From: an uncultured Alphaproteobacteria bacterium
Lineage (GTDB): Bacteria > Pseudomonadota > Alphaproteobacteria > HIMB59 > GCA-002718135
Length of the DNA: 34,494 nt
NCBI GenBank assembly: GCA_902522015.1
Contig: CABYTX010000010.1
Coordinates: 1 to 34,494, forward strand
Direction: 5' to 3'
Of the stretch, positions 1-9,145 are shown piece after piece. How positions within the stretch are numbered: the first letter of the stretch is position 1; each line of letters opens with the position of its first letter. The notes under the pieces are model-generated. The model saw only the letters and a program-made list of their open reading frames with translations. It was not told where the DNA came from and ran no database searches. Both the position numbers and the translations under genes were made by a program.

Positions 1-351
1 GGTTGGTCAGGATTTCCACCTCATAAGCATGATACAGATCGTCTACCTGATGAAACTAGACATGATGAAACATATAATTACAGATTTAAACCTAATAATG
101 GATTTGGTTTTCAGATGTTTCAGCAAGTTGATGATAAAGTTGGTAAAGCTGAACATATAATTGATGGGTCAACCATTATGATTAGAACAGGCTATCATCC
201 TTGTGTTGTGGCACCAGGCTACGAAATGTATTATTTCACAATTCTTGGTGGATTGTCTCAAAGATCTCTTGTCCAATTTTTTCAACCTGAACATGCTTAT
301 CAGGTAGAAACGATTCCAGGAATTAAGGATATGATTGCTAAATACAAATAA
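1..351 (+). CDS. iolB: 5-deoxy-glucuronate isomerase (IolB/KduI family), C-terminal part; 5' end outside window
   Basis: Frame is open from base 1 (GWSGFPPHKHDTDRLPDETRHDETYNYRFKPNNGFGFQMF...), so the ATG at 115 is internal. Cupin motifs HKHD, E.YNYRF, GYHPCVVAPGYEMYYFTILGG are IolB-like. Confidence 0.85.
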   Translation, partial: GWSGFPPHKHDTDRLPDETRHDETYNYRFKPNNGFGFQMFQQVDDKVGKAEHIIDGSTIMIRTGYHPCVVAPGYEMYYFTILGGLSQRSLVQFFQPEHAYQVETIPGIKDMIAKYK

Positions 352-1182
352 ATGACAGCTGTAAATTTAAAAAAAATTTTAAATGATGCAAATAAAAATA
401 ATTATGCTGTAGCAGGTTTAGTTGTACTTGGCTGGGATGATGCCCTAGCTTTTACTCAAGCCGCTGATGAAACTGGAATTCCGATTATATTGCAAGCTGG
501 TCCTTCATGTAGAGCGCATACACCAATTCCTATATTAGGAAAAATGTTTAGATACCTAGCAAGTCAAACAAAAACGAATATTTGTTGTCATGTTGATCAT
601 GGATATACTTTAGATGAATGTTATGAAGGGATTGATAGTGGCTTTACATCTGTAATGTTTGATGGTTCTAAATTAACCTTAAAAGAAAATATAAATATTA
701 GTAAAAAAATTGTTTCAAGAGCTCACAAATATAATATTTCTGTTGAGGGGGAAATAGGTTTTGTAGGTTATGATAATGGTAAAATTTCAGAAGGTACTAA
801 TGTTGAAGATGCAGTAACTTTTGCAAACAAAAGTAATATTGATGCAATGGCAATTTCAGTAGGTAATACACATTTACAAACTTCAAAAAAAGCAAGTATT
901 GATTTCAATAAAATTAATTTAATTGAAGCAAAAACAAAAATCCCGTTAGTACTTCATGGTAGTAGTGGTATTCCTGTAGAGCAAAGAAAAAAATTAGCAA
1001 GAAAAACAAAAGTAGCAAAATTAAATATTGGCACTGAAATTAGAATGACATTTGGTGAAGCTTTAAGAAAAAATCTCAAAAATAATCCTAAAACATATGA
1101 TAGATTGCAATTACTAAAACCTACAATTAAAGATTTAATAAAAGTTACAAAAAAAATTATAAAACAAATTGGTCCAAATTAA
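352..1182 (+). CDS. Class II fructose/tagatose-bisphosphate aldolase family; possibly 6-phospho-5-dehydro-2-deoxygluconate aldolase (IolJ-like)
   Basis: CHVDHGYTLDECYEGIDSGFTSVMFDGS, VEGEIGFVG, LVLHGSSGIP motifs of class II aldolases; immediately follows iolB. Confidence 0.8.
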   Translation: MTAVNLKKILNDANKNNYAVAGLVVLGWDDALAFTQAADETGIPIILQAGPSCRAHTPIPILGKMFRYLASQTKTNICCHVDHGYTLDECYEGIDSGFTSVMFDGSKLTLKENINISKKIVSRAHKYNISVEGEIGFVGYDNGKISEGTNVEDAVTFANKSNIDAMAISVGNTHLQTSKKASIDFNKINLIEAKTKIPLVLHGSSGIPVEQRKKLARKTKVAKLNIGTEIRMTFGEALRKNLKNNPKTYDRLQLLKPTIKDLIKVTKKIIKQIGPN

Positions 1183-1712
1183 TGAGACAAATTTTTATTG
1201 CAGCACTTAAAGAAGAAACTCCAAATCTTAAAGATTTTCACTATTCAGGTGTGGGAAAGATAAATGCAACAATCAAAATTATGCAATTAATTTCAAAATT
1301 TCAACCTAATGAAATTATTAATTATGGAACAGCTGGATCAACAAAGCAAAACTTATCAGGATTAGTGGAATGCACGAAGTTTGTTCAAAGAGATATGGAT
1401 GCGAGAGGTTTGATGAATTTTAAATTAGGCGAAACTCCTTTTGACCCTATATCAAAAATTACGTATTCTAATGAGGGGTATATATGTGCCTCAGGAGATA
1501 GTTTTGTTCAATCATCAGTAGAAATAGATTGTGATATTGTTGATATGGAAGCTTACTCTTTTGCTAAAGTATGCAAATTACACAAGATTAAATTTAGATG
1601 TTTTAAATATATTTCTGATTATGCAAATGAAAATTCAAATAATGATTGGATTGATAATTGTTCAAAAGGAGCTAAGTTATTTTCTGAGATATATCCTCAA
1701 TTAAAAATATGA
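1182..1712 (+). CDS. MTA/SAH nucleosidase-like protein (PNP/UDP phosphorylase superfamily), short
   Basis: ALKEE near the N-terminus, INYGTAGS, VDMEAYSFAKVC and KYISDYAN correspond to MTAN catalytic/substrate motifs. TAATG overlap with upstream stop. Confidence 0.75.
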   Translation: MRQIFIAALKEETPNLKDFHYSGVGKINATIKIMQLISKFQPNEIINYGTAGSTKQNLSGLVECTKFVQRDMDARGLMNFKLGETPFDPISKITYSNEGYICASGDSFVQSSVEIDCDIVDMEAYSFAKVCKLHKIKFRCFKYISDYANENSNNDWIDNCSKGAKLFSEIYPQLKI

Positions 1713-2125
1713 TCCTAAAAATACTTGAAAAATTAGGAAGAAAAAAAATTGTATTAGACAGAGGTCCATCGCATCCAGAATTTCATATGGCTAAACCATG
1801 GATGGAAAGATATTATTTGTTATTTAGAAAAAGACCCAAATGGTTTCCATTTAATATCTTAATTCATAAAATGTTAGACGATGATCATGGTGAAGGAGTT
1901 CATAATCATCTTTGTCCTTATATAACAATTATTTTAAAAGGGGGTTATTGGGAAACTACTAATAAAGGTAAATTTTGGAGGCCACCAGGTTACATTGGTT
2001 TTAGATCAGCAGATCATTTACATAGAGTTGATTTAAAACCAAATACAAATACCATGACGTTATTTATTCCCGGTCCCTTTGGACTTAGAAAAACTAAAAG
2101 AGCTGATTATAAAACAAAAATTTAG
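1709..2125 (+). CDS. Cupin-like protein of unknown function
   Basis: HGEGVHNHLCPYITIILKGGYWE ... PPGYIGFRSADHLHRV metal-binding cupin-like pattern; ATGA overlap with upstream gene. Confidence 0.6.
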   Translation: MILKILEKLGRKKIVLDRGPSHPEFHMAKPWMERYYLLFRKRPKWFPFNILIHKMLDDDHGEGVHNHLCPYITIILKGGYWETTNKGKFWRPPGYIGFRSADHLHRVDLKPNTNTMTLFIPGPFGLRKTKRADYKTKI

Positions 2126-2138
2126 CTATCTATATAAT

Positions 2139-2873
2139 TTAAATTATTCCGTCGTATATTAATTTAAATCCACTCAAAAAAAGCAAAACATAAACAATAT
2201 TAAAAAATAATTTTTCTGGAATTTTTTTTTGCACAAAGTAACCAATTAAAACACTAATAAAAGCTAGTGGAAGTAAATAGAGAGAAATCATAAGATTTGA
2301 AGGTGCTAATAATCCTACGTAATAATAAGGAATCAATTTAACAAGATTTATAACCATAAATGCCAATGTCATTGTGCCAATAAAGGAAATTTTATCTAAC
2401 TTTAGAGGAAGCATATAAAAGTTAATAGGTGGATTTCCTGCATGAATTAAAAAACTAGTATATCCAGCGATAGACGACCAAAAGTAACCTTTAACTTTAG
2501 TTGGTTTAAGCAAATAATTATTTTTCTGAATAAATGAAACTAGAACAAAAATAATTGATATAACACCAACCATTATTCTTATTTGATCTTCATTCGTAAA
2601 CTCAAAGGTTAAAGTTCCAAATAAAATACCAATTATAGATGCTGGGATTATAACTTTTAAAATACTATTTATCCACTTTTTCCAATACAAATAGATTGCT
2701 GAAAAATCCATTATTATTAAAAGTGGCAATAAAATACCGGCAGCTTGTAAAGGACTCATCGCAAATGACATAACAGGAACAGCTAACATTGCTATTGGTC
2801 CAGGCACACCACCTTTAGATAATCCAAATACGAAAACTCCCAATGATGCAAAAATATAAAAATATAAGTCCAT
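2139..2873 (-). CDS. TauE/SafE family sulfite exporter-like membrane protein
   Basis: Multi-TM protein with GLSKGGVPGPIAMLAVPVMS N-terminal motif and a repeat-like second half, typical of TauE/SafE. Confidence 0.8.
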   Translation of the reverse strand: MDLYFYIFASLGVFVFGLSKGGVPGPIAMLAVPVMSFAMSPLQAAGILLPLLIIMDFSAIYLYWKKWINSILKVIIPASIIGILFGTLTFEFTNEDQIRIMVGVISIIFVLVSFIQKNNYLLKPTKVKGYFWSSIAGYTSFLIHAGNPPINFYMLPLKLDKISFIGTMTLAFMVINLVKLIPYYYVGLLAPSNLMISLYLLPLAFISVLIGYFVQKKIPEKLFFNIVYVLLFLSGFKLIYDGII

Positions 2874-4033
2874 TAATTAAAAATTTTTAATGCATTTTTT
2901 ATATCTTTTATTTGATCATCAATATCTTCCAATCCACAATACAATCTAATTAAAGTTCCGGTATTTCTGTTTTTAAACTCTCTTTTATCTAGTGGAGGAA
3001 AAGTAATAAGACTATCAAAGCCACCCCAACTGTATCCCAATTTAAAAATTTTAAGTTTATTAAAAAACTTTTCAATTTGATTATTTGAATATTTCTTTTT
3101 AAGCATAAATGAAAATAAACCAGTGCTACCAGAGAAATCTCTTTTCCATATTTTATGATTTTTTGTATGCGGTAATGCAGGATGAAAAACTTCAGATACA
3201 AGATCGTGTTGTAATAAATATTTTGCCATTAATAATGCATTTTTTTCAATTTCTCTCATTCGAATTTCAAGTGTTGGCAACCCTCTAATTGCTAAATACA
3301 CTTCTTCTGAACCAGGACATATACCTAAAGTTTTTGAAGTTGATCTTATTTTTTTGGAATATTTTTTATTAGATGAGACGAAACCGATTAATACATCCGA
3401 GTGACCGTTTATATATTTAGTTCCTGCGTCTATAATAATATCAATACCTAATTTAATTGGATTACAAAATAAAGGTGAGGCCCAAGTATTATCCATAACA
3501 GTTGGTATTTTATTTTTTTTAGCAATTTTTGTAATGAAAGGTATATCAATAATATCGAAAGTTGCTGTACCTGGTGACTCTAAATAAATTAGCTTTGTTT
3601 TACTGTTAATTAATTTCTGGAAATTTTTAATTTTTTTTGTTGGATGAAAATATTTTATTTTAACATTATATTGTTTAAGGATATTCTCACAAAAAGTTCT
3701 AGTAGGACTATAAACACTATCATTTACTAAAACCTCATCACCAGATTTTAAAAAGGTAAAAAAAGGAATAACTATAGAGGCTAATCCTGATGGTGATAGT
3801 ACTGTATCATTGCAGTTATATAAAATAGATATACTGTCTTCTAACTGCTTATGAAATGGATTTTTATTAATTCCATAATATGTTGTTCTATCATCAAAAT
3901 TTTTAATATCGTTTAAGTAATCTTTAAATGTATTAAAGATCATTGTAGAACCCTTATAAGTACCAGGATTGATAAACCCTTTTTGTTCAAGTGGATTTCT
4001 ACCTATTTTGGTTAATTTTGTTTTTATTTTCAT
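2873..4033 (-). CDS. metC: Cystathionine beta-lyase (Cys/Met metabolism PLP-dependent enzyme)
   Basis: YLESPGTATFDIIDIP, VMDNTWASPLFCNPIKLGIDIIIDAGTKYINGHSDVLIG with PLP lysine. ATG (MKIKTKL) at 4033 preferred over TTG at 4039 in the ORF track. Confidence 0.85.
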   Translation of the reverse strand: MKIKTKLTKIGRNPLEQKGFINPGTYKGSTMIFNTFKDYLNDIKNFDDRTTYYGINKNPFHKQLEDSISILYNCNDTVLSPSGLASIVIPFFTFLKSGDEVLVNDSVYSPTRTFCENILKQYNVKIKYFHPTKKIKNFQKLINSKTKLIYLESPGTATFDIIDIPFITKIAKKNKIPTVMDNTWASPLFCNPIKLGIDIIIDAGTKYINGHSDVLIGFVSSNKKYSKKIRSTSKTLGICPGSEEVYLAIRGLPTLEIRMREIEKNALLMAKYLLQHDLVSEVFHPALPHTKNHKIWKRDFSGSTGLFSFMLKKKYSNNQIEKFFNKLKIFKLGYSWGGFDSLITFPPLDKREFKNRNTGTLIRLYCGLEDIDDQIKDIKNALKIFN

Positions 4034-4088
4034 AAACAACTAAATATTGTATAAGCCAAAATCTTTATACACAATTTATAGTAGGCAA

Positions 4089-4102
4089 TTTTAAGCTTAA
4101 AA
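4089..4102. repeat. Perfect 14-bp palindrome TTTTAAGCTTAAAA in the metC/aapJ divergent intergenic region
   Basis: Read directly; self reverse-complementary; lies between divergent genes. Confidence 0.5.
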
Positions 4103-4146
4103 AATCTATTATTGGGATTAACTTATTAATTTGTTATAGGGAAGCA

Positions 4147-4162
4147 ATCTTTGAAAAAAGAT
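4147..4162 (+). other. Small hairpin ATCTTT-GAAA-AAAGAT (GNRA tetraloop) in aapJ leader
   Basis: 6-bp perfect stem with GAAA loop, read directly. Confidence 0.5.
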
Positions 4163-4163
4163 A

Positions 4164-4181
4164 TTTAAATAATTATTTAAA
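4164..4181. repeat. Perfect 18-bp palindrome TTTAAATAATTATTTAAA just upstream of aapJ SD
   Basis: Self reverse-complementary across 18 bp; ends 13 bp before the ATG at 4195. Confidence 0.5.
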
Positions 4182-4194
4182 CGGAGAAAATAAT

Positions 4195-5199
4195 ATGAAA
4201 AAACTATTATCTATCTTTGCAGTTGTAGCATTTGCTTTTTCAGCACATGCTGGAACTCTTGATGATGTTAAAAATAGAGGTTTTCTAAAATGTGGAGTAA
4301 CAACTGGTCTTGCTGGTTTTGCTGCTCCAGATGATAGCGGCGAATGGGCTGGTCTAGATGCAGATATGTGTCGTGCAGTTGCTGTAGCTGTTTTTGGAGA
4401 CCGTTCAAAAGTAGAATTTATTACAACGACTGGTAAATCTCGTTTTCCAACATTAGCTTCAGGTGAAGTTGATATGTTAGCGAGAAATACAACTTGGACA
4501 ATTAGCCGTGATGTTAATCTTGGTTTTGAGTTCGTAGGTGTAAACTTCTACGATGGACAAGGTTTCATGGTTCCATCTGCTCTTGGTGTATCAAGTGCAA
4601 CTGAGCTTGATGGTGCTACTGTATGTATCCAAACTGGTACTACTACAGAGTTAAACCTTGCTGACTTCTTTAGATTAAATGGAATTAGCTACGAAGCACT
4701 TCCAATTGAAACTAATGATGAAGGTAAAGAAAACTTATTTGCTGGAAGATGTGACGTATACACAACTGACGCTTCAGGTCTTTCTTCAACAAGAGCCGCT
4801 GCTTCTAATCCAGATAAATGGGTTGTATTACCAGAAATTATTTCAAAAGAACCACTTGGTCCACTTGTAAGACATGGTGATCACCAGTGGGGTGACGTAG
4901 TTCGTTGGTCTTTAAATGCAATGATTATTGCTGAAGAATTAGGTATTACATCTGAAAACGTTGATGCTCAAACGAGCTCTAATGTTCCTGAAGTACTAAG
5001 ACTTCTTGGTGTTGAAGGTAACTATGGAGAAATGCTTGAGCTAAGTAATGATTGGGCTTACCAAATTATCAAACAAATTGGTAATTACTCAGAATCATAC
5101 GAAGCAAACGTAGGTCCAGACACACCTCTAGAAATTGCAAGAGGTCTAAATGCTCTATGGACTCAAGGTGGTATTTTATACGCACCTCCATTCAGATAA
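4195..5199 (+). CDS. aapJ: General L-amino acid ABC transporter, periplasmic binding protein
   Basis: Signal peptide then GTLDDVKNRGFLKCGVTTGLAGFAAPDDSGEWAGLDADMCRAVAVAVFGD, typical AapJ; followed by AapQ, AapM, AapP. Confidence 0.95.
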   Translation: MKKLLSIFAVVAFAFSAHAGTLDDVKNRGFLKCGVTTGLAGFAAPDDSGEWAGLDADMCRAVAVAVFGDRSKVEFITTTGKSRFPTLASGEVDMLARNTTWTISRDVNLGFEFVGVNFYDGQGFMVPSALGVSSATELDGATVCIQTGTTTELNLADFFRLNGISYEALPIETNDEGKENLFAGRCDVYTTDASGLSSTRAAASNPDKWVVLPEIISKEPLGPLVRHGDHQWGDVVRWSLNAMIIAEELGITSENVDAQTSSNVPEVLRLLGVEGNYGEMLELSNDWAYQIIKQIGNYSESYEANVGPDTPLEIARGLNALWTQGGILYAPPFR

Positions 5200-5219
5200 A
5201 TCTTAATTAAATTTAAAAC

Positions 5220-5248
5220 GGGGGGGTTTTAAACCCCCCATTTTTTTT
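5220..5248 (+). terminator. Rho-independent terminator/attenuator between aapJ and aapQ
   Basis: GGGGGGG-TTTTAAA-CCCCCC-A-TTTTTTTT: G/C stem followed by an 8-T run. Confidence 0.85.
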
Positions 5249-5261
5249 GTATATACTAGTG

Positions 5262-6425
5262 ATGCGATCTAACTTAGGTTTCTTTTCTGATGAAAAATTT
5301 AGATCCATTTTTTTTCAAACTTTAGTTGTGGGTTTATTCGCCTTAGGTTTATTCTTTGTAATTAGTACAACTTCTTACAACTTAGAAAAAAGAAATATTG
5401 CAACCGGTTGGAGTTTTCTTCAAAATCCAGCTGGCTTTGATATAAGTTTTTCACCTTTTTTAGAATTTAAATCTACCGATACTCACTTAAAAGTTTATTT
5501 TGTTGGTGTTTTAAATACTCTTTTAGTTTCTGTTACAGGATGTATAGCCGCAACAATTTTAGGTTTTATATTGGGTATAATAAGGCTATCTTCAAATTGG
5601 TTGTTAAGTCGATTAGTTTATATTTATGTTGAATTTTCAAGAAATGTTCCTTTACTTCTTCAAATAATTTTATGGTATAGCATTTTAATTCAACTACCTC
5701 GAGTTAAGCAATCACTACAAATTCTTGATGTATTTTATATTTCAAACAGAGGATTGTATTCTCCAAGACCAATATTTGAAAGTGGATTTTCATATGTATC
5801 CATTGCAATTGTATTGGCTTTAATTTCAAGTTTCTTAATAAATAGATGGGCAAAAAAAAGACAAGATAAGACAGGTCAACAATTCCCAGTATTCTCAAGT
5901 TCAATTGGATTAATTTTTATTGTTCCATTAATTTTATTTTTTATTCTTGGCTCACCTTTGTCTTTTGAGCATCCAGAATTAAAAGGTTTTAACTTTAAAG
6001 GCGGTCTAGTTATTAGACCTGAATTTATAGCAATGTTTTTAGCTTTATCAATTTACACAGCAGCCTTTATTTCTGAAATTGTTAGAGCAGGTATAATGTC
6101 TGTCTCAAAAGGACAAAGAGAGGCCTCAGCTGCTATAGGCTTAAAACAAACATGGATAATGAGGCTTATCATTATTCCCCAAGCTCTCAGAGTTATTGTA
6201 CCTCCGCTAACAAGTCAGTATCTAAACTTAACTAAAAATTCTTCTTTAGGAATTGCTGTTGGATATGCAGACCTTGTTCACGGTTTTGGAGGAATAAGTT
6301 TAAATCAAACTGGTCAGGCTATTGAATGTATGGCAATTGTTATGGCAACTTATTTGTCAATTAGTCTTACAATATCATTCTTTATGAACATTTATAATAG
6401 AAGTATACAATTTAAGGAAAAGTAA
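5262..6425 (+). CDS. aapQ: General L-amino acid ABC transporter permease
   Basis: Permease EAA-like region EIVRAGIMSVSKGQREASAAIGLKQTWIMRLIIIPQALRVIVPPLTSQYLNLTKNSSL. Track start (TTG 5247) lies in the terminator T-run; ATG at 5262 is more plausible. Confidence 0.9.
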   Translation: MRSNLGFFSDEKFRSIFFQTLVVGLFALGLFFVISTTSYNLEKRNIATGWSFLQNPAGFDISFSPFLEFKSTDTHLKVYFVGVLNTLLVSVTGCIAATILGFILGIIRLSSNWLLSRLVYIYVEFSRNVPLLLQIILWYSILIQLPRVKQSLQILDVFYISNRGLYSPRPIFESGFSYVSIAIVLALISSFLINRWAKKRQDKTGQQFPVFSSSIGLIFIVPLILFFILGSPLSFEHPELKGFNFKGGLVIRPEFIAMFLALSIYTAAFISEIVRAGIMSVSKGQREASAAIGLKQTWIMRLIIIPQALRVIVPPLTSQYLNLTKNSSLGIAVGYADLVHGFGGISLNQTGQAIECMAIVMATYLSISLTISFFMNIYNRSIQFKEK

Positions 6426-7558
6426 TGAACAAAATTAATGAAGTTAGAAAACCACCAGTTGCAACAACAGGTATTATTGGCTGGTTACGAATTAATTTAT
6501 TCTTTAATTGGACAAATTCATTAATAACTTTATTTGTTATTTATTGTTTGTATCAGTTTATTCCTTGGATTTTAGATTGGACAATATTTTCAGCTGACTT
6601 TAAATATAATTATCTTGGTGAACAAATTACTAATCAAGAAATGTGTTCACGAAATTTAGATCCTGAAAATGGTGGAGCTTGTTGGGCAGTTATATATGTA
6701 AGGTTTTATCAATTTATTTATGGATTTTATCCAAAGGTCGAAGTTTGGAGAGTTAATATCGCGTATGTTATGTTAGCTTTAGCGCTGCTGCCTCTTTTGT
6801 ATGCTAGACTTCCATATAGAAAGTATTTCTTATATTTTACATATATCTTTCCTGTAATAGCATATTTTTTACTAAATGGTGGATTGGGTTTTGCAGAAGT
6901 CTCTACTAACAAATGGGGAGGTCTTCTAGTAACACTTGTCTTAGGCTGTACCGGAATTGCATTAGCTTTTCCTATTGGAATTATGTTGGCTTTAGGCCGA
7001 AGATCTAAGTTACCAGTTATAAGCATGATGTGTACATTGTTTATTGAGTTTATTAGAGGTGTTCCTCTTATAACTTTATTATTCTTTGGAATGGTAATGC
7101 TTCCTCTTTTTTTACCAGAAGGAATAGATATGGATGGCTTAGTCCGAGTTCTTGTTGCAGTAACTTTATTTCAATCCGCTTACATGGCTGAGGTTATAAG
7201 AGGAGGACTTCAGGCTATACCTCCTGGTCAATATGAAGCCGCGAAATCACTTGGAATGTCTTATTGGAGAATGAATTTATTAATTATTCTTCCTCAAGCA
7301 ATTAGAATTTCCATACCACCAATTGTGAACACATCTATAGGTTTATTTAAGGATACAACGTTAGTTATTATTGTAGGAATATTAGATTTACTAGGTATTG
7401 GAAGAGGTACCTTAGCAGATACTAATTGGTTAGGTCTATCTTATGAAATTTACTTTTTTGTAAGTTTAGTATTTTTTATATTCACATTTGGAATGTCTAG
7501 ATACAGTTTGTATTTGGAAAAGAAATTAAAAACAGGTATTAATATGGGGGCTGATTAA
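6425..7558 (+). CDS. aapM: General L-amino acid ABC transporter permease
   Basis: [60 protein letters not shown]; downstream of aapQ. Confidence 0.9.
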   Translation: MNKINEVRKPPVATTGIIGWLRINLFFNWTNSLITLFVIYCLYQFIPWILDWTIFSADFKYNYLGEQITNQEMCSRNLDPENGGACWAVIYVRFYQFIYGFYPKVEVWRVNIAYVMLALALLPLLYARLPYRKYFLYFTYIFPVIAYFLLNGGLGFAEVSTNKWGGLLVTLVLGCTGIALAFPIGIMLALGRRSKLPVISMMCTLFIEFIRGVPLITLLFFGMVMLPLFLPEGIDMDGLVRVLVAVTLFQSAYMAEVIRGGLQAIPPGQYEAAKSLGMSYWRMNLLIILPQAIRISIPPIVNTSIGLFKDTTLVIIVGILDLLGIGRGTLADTNWLGLSYEIYFFVSLVFFIFTFGMSRYSLYLEKKLKTGINMGAD

Positions 7559-7559
7559 A

Positions 7560-8303
7560 ATGAGTGAAGAATCAATAATTTCATTAAAAAATGTAAACAA
7601 GTGGTTTGGAGATTTTCATGTATTACAAGATGTAAATCTTGAAGTTAAGAAAAAAGAAAGAATTGTTGTTTGCGGACCTTCTGGCTCTGGAAAATCTACA
7701 ATGATTAGATGTATTAATAGATTGGAAGAACATCAAGAGGGCTCAATTGTTGTAGATGGAATTGAGTTAACTGGAAATTTAAAAAATATTGATAATGTTA
7801 GGAAAGAAGTTGGAATGGTATTCCAGCAATTTAATTTATTTCCTCATTTATCTGTTAAAGAAAATATAACACTAGCTCCAATTTGGGTAAAAAAAATGCC
7901 TAAAGCTGAAGCAGAGGAACTAGCCATGAGACAGTTAGAAATAGTAAAAATTCCTGAGCAAGCTAACAAGTACCCCGGTCAATTATCTGGTGGTCAACAA
8001 CAAAGAGTAGCAATTGCCAGATCTCTTGCAATGAATCCTAACATTATGCTTTTTGATGAACCAACTTCAGCTCTAGACCCCGAAATGATTAAAGAAGTTT
8101 TAGATGTTATGGTTGATTTGGCAAATGGTGGAATGACCATGATTGTTGTTACTCATGAAATGGGTTTTGCCAAAACAGTTGCTGATAGAATGGTGTTTAT
8201 GGATGAAGGAAAAATTGTTGAGGAAGCTAGTCCAGATAAGTTTTTCAATAATCCAGAGAGTGATCGTACAAAGTTATTTTTAAGTCAGATTCTTCATCAG
8301 TAA
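7560..8303 (+). CDS. aapP: General L-amino acid ABC transporter ATP-binding protein
   Basis: Walker [10 protein letters not shown], signature [15 protein letters not shown], Walker [15 protein letters not shown]. Confidence 0.95.
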   Translation: MSEESIISLKNVNKWFGDFHVLQDVNLEVKKKERIVVCGPSGSGKSTMIRCINRLEEHQEGSIVVDGIELTGNLKNIDNVRKEVGMVFQQFNLFPHLSVKENITLAPIWVKKMPKAEAEELAMRQLEIVKIPEQANKYPGQLSGGQQQRVAIARSLAMNPNIMLFDEPTSALDPEMIKEVLDVMVDLANGGMTMIVVTHEMGFAKTVADRMVFMDEGKIVEEASPDKFFNNPESDRTKLFLSQILHQ

Positions 8304-8304
8304 T

Positions 8305-9006
8305 TTAAGAAGATAACAATAAATTAACTCTTCTATTCATTTTACCTTTGTTTTCTATTTTGCCGATTTGAATTTTACCAATCTCATTAGTTGATTTCAC
8401 ATGTGTACCACCACAAGGTTGTAAATCAACATCACCAATTTTAATTAATCTTATTTTACCATCTACTTGGGGGGGTTTTACTGACATAGTTCTTACAAGT
8501 TCAGGTTTTTCTTCCAATATACTACTTTCAATTACTTCACTAGTAACGGTATGATTATCTTCAACCAACAAATTTATTTTTTCTTCTAATTCTTCTTTAT
8601 TTATTAATTTATCTGGATCATTAAAATCTAATCGACTTTTTTCATAACCAATTTGACCACCAGTTACTCCTAAAGGGACTATAGAACACAACAAGTGCAG
8701 TGCAGTATGCATTCTCATATGCTTGTATCGTAAATCCCAATTTATTTTTCCAATTATGTCAACATTCTCTTCAAGATCTTTTAGATCATCTACAATATTT
8801 ATTATTTTATTATTTTCTTTAATAGTATCTAAAACGTGTATTTTTATATTTTCAGCTTCTATTGCACCTGTGTCTCCAGGTTGACCACCACTTTTTGCAT
8901 AAAATGCTGTCTTATCTAACTCAATACGATTTTCTTCTTTCACAATACCTATAATTTTTGCTTTAAATTCTTTAAGGTATGCATCATCTTCGAATAATTT
9001 TGTCAT
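8305..9006 (-). CDS. Stand-alone alanyl-tRNA editing protein (AlaX-like)
   Basis: HTALHLLC and CGGTHV zinc-binding motifs, FYAKSGGQPGDTG. Confidence 0.85.
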   Translation of the reverse strand: MTKLFEDDAYLKEFKAKIIGIVKEENRIELDKTAFYAKSGGQPGDTGAIEAENIKIHVLDTIKENNKIINIVDDLKDLEENVDIIGKINWDLRYKHMRMHTALHLLCSIVPLGVTGGQIGYEKSRLDFNDPDKLINKEELEEKINLLVEDNHTVTSEVIESSILEEKPELVRTMSVKPPQVDGKIRLIKIGDVDLQPCGGTHVKSTNEIGKIQIGKIENKGKMNRRVNLLLSS

Positions 9007-9068
9007 AGCGTTTTTTAACAGTATTTTAAAAATATTATATTGACTTTTTTCTCATTCTGAATAAATTA

Positions 9069-9083
9069 GAACAAAAGTAGAAC
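9069..9083. promoter_or_regulatory. Candidate LexA (SOS) box GAAC-AAAAGTA-GAAC upstream of umuD
   Basis: Exact direct repeat GAACN7GAAC, the operator format reported for alphaproteobacterial LexA, 62 bp upstream of the umuD ATG. Confidence 0.75.
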
Positions 9084-9145
9084 AAATAATTTTATAAATA
9101 ATATAATTATTATTTATCAATTATTTAAATATTTTTTCTAATATT

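Noticed and set aside
2989-3201. Antisense/alternate-frame ORFs such as 2989-3201, 5704-5904, 6727-7026, 10051-10359, 12189-12422, 14386-14610, 15007-15321, 23946-24260, 25241-25468
   Set aside because: All lie inside strongly supported genes, have low-complexity composition and no recognizable motifs; shadow ORFs.
5247-5261. TTG start for aapQ given in the ORF track
   Set aside because: It falls in the terminator T-run; ATG at 5262 is a normal start.
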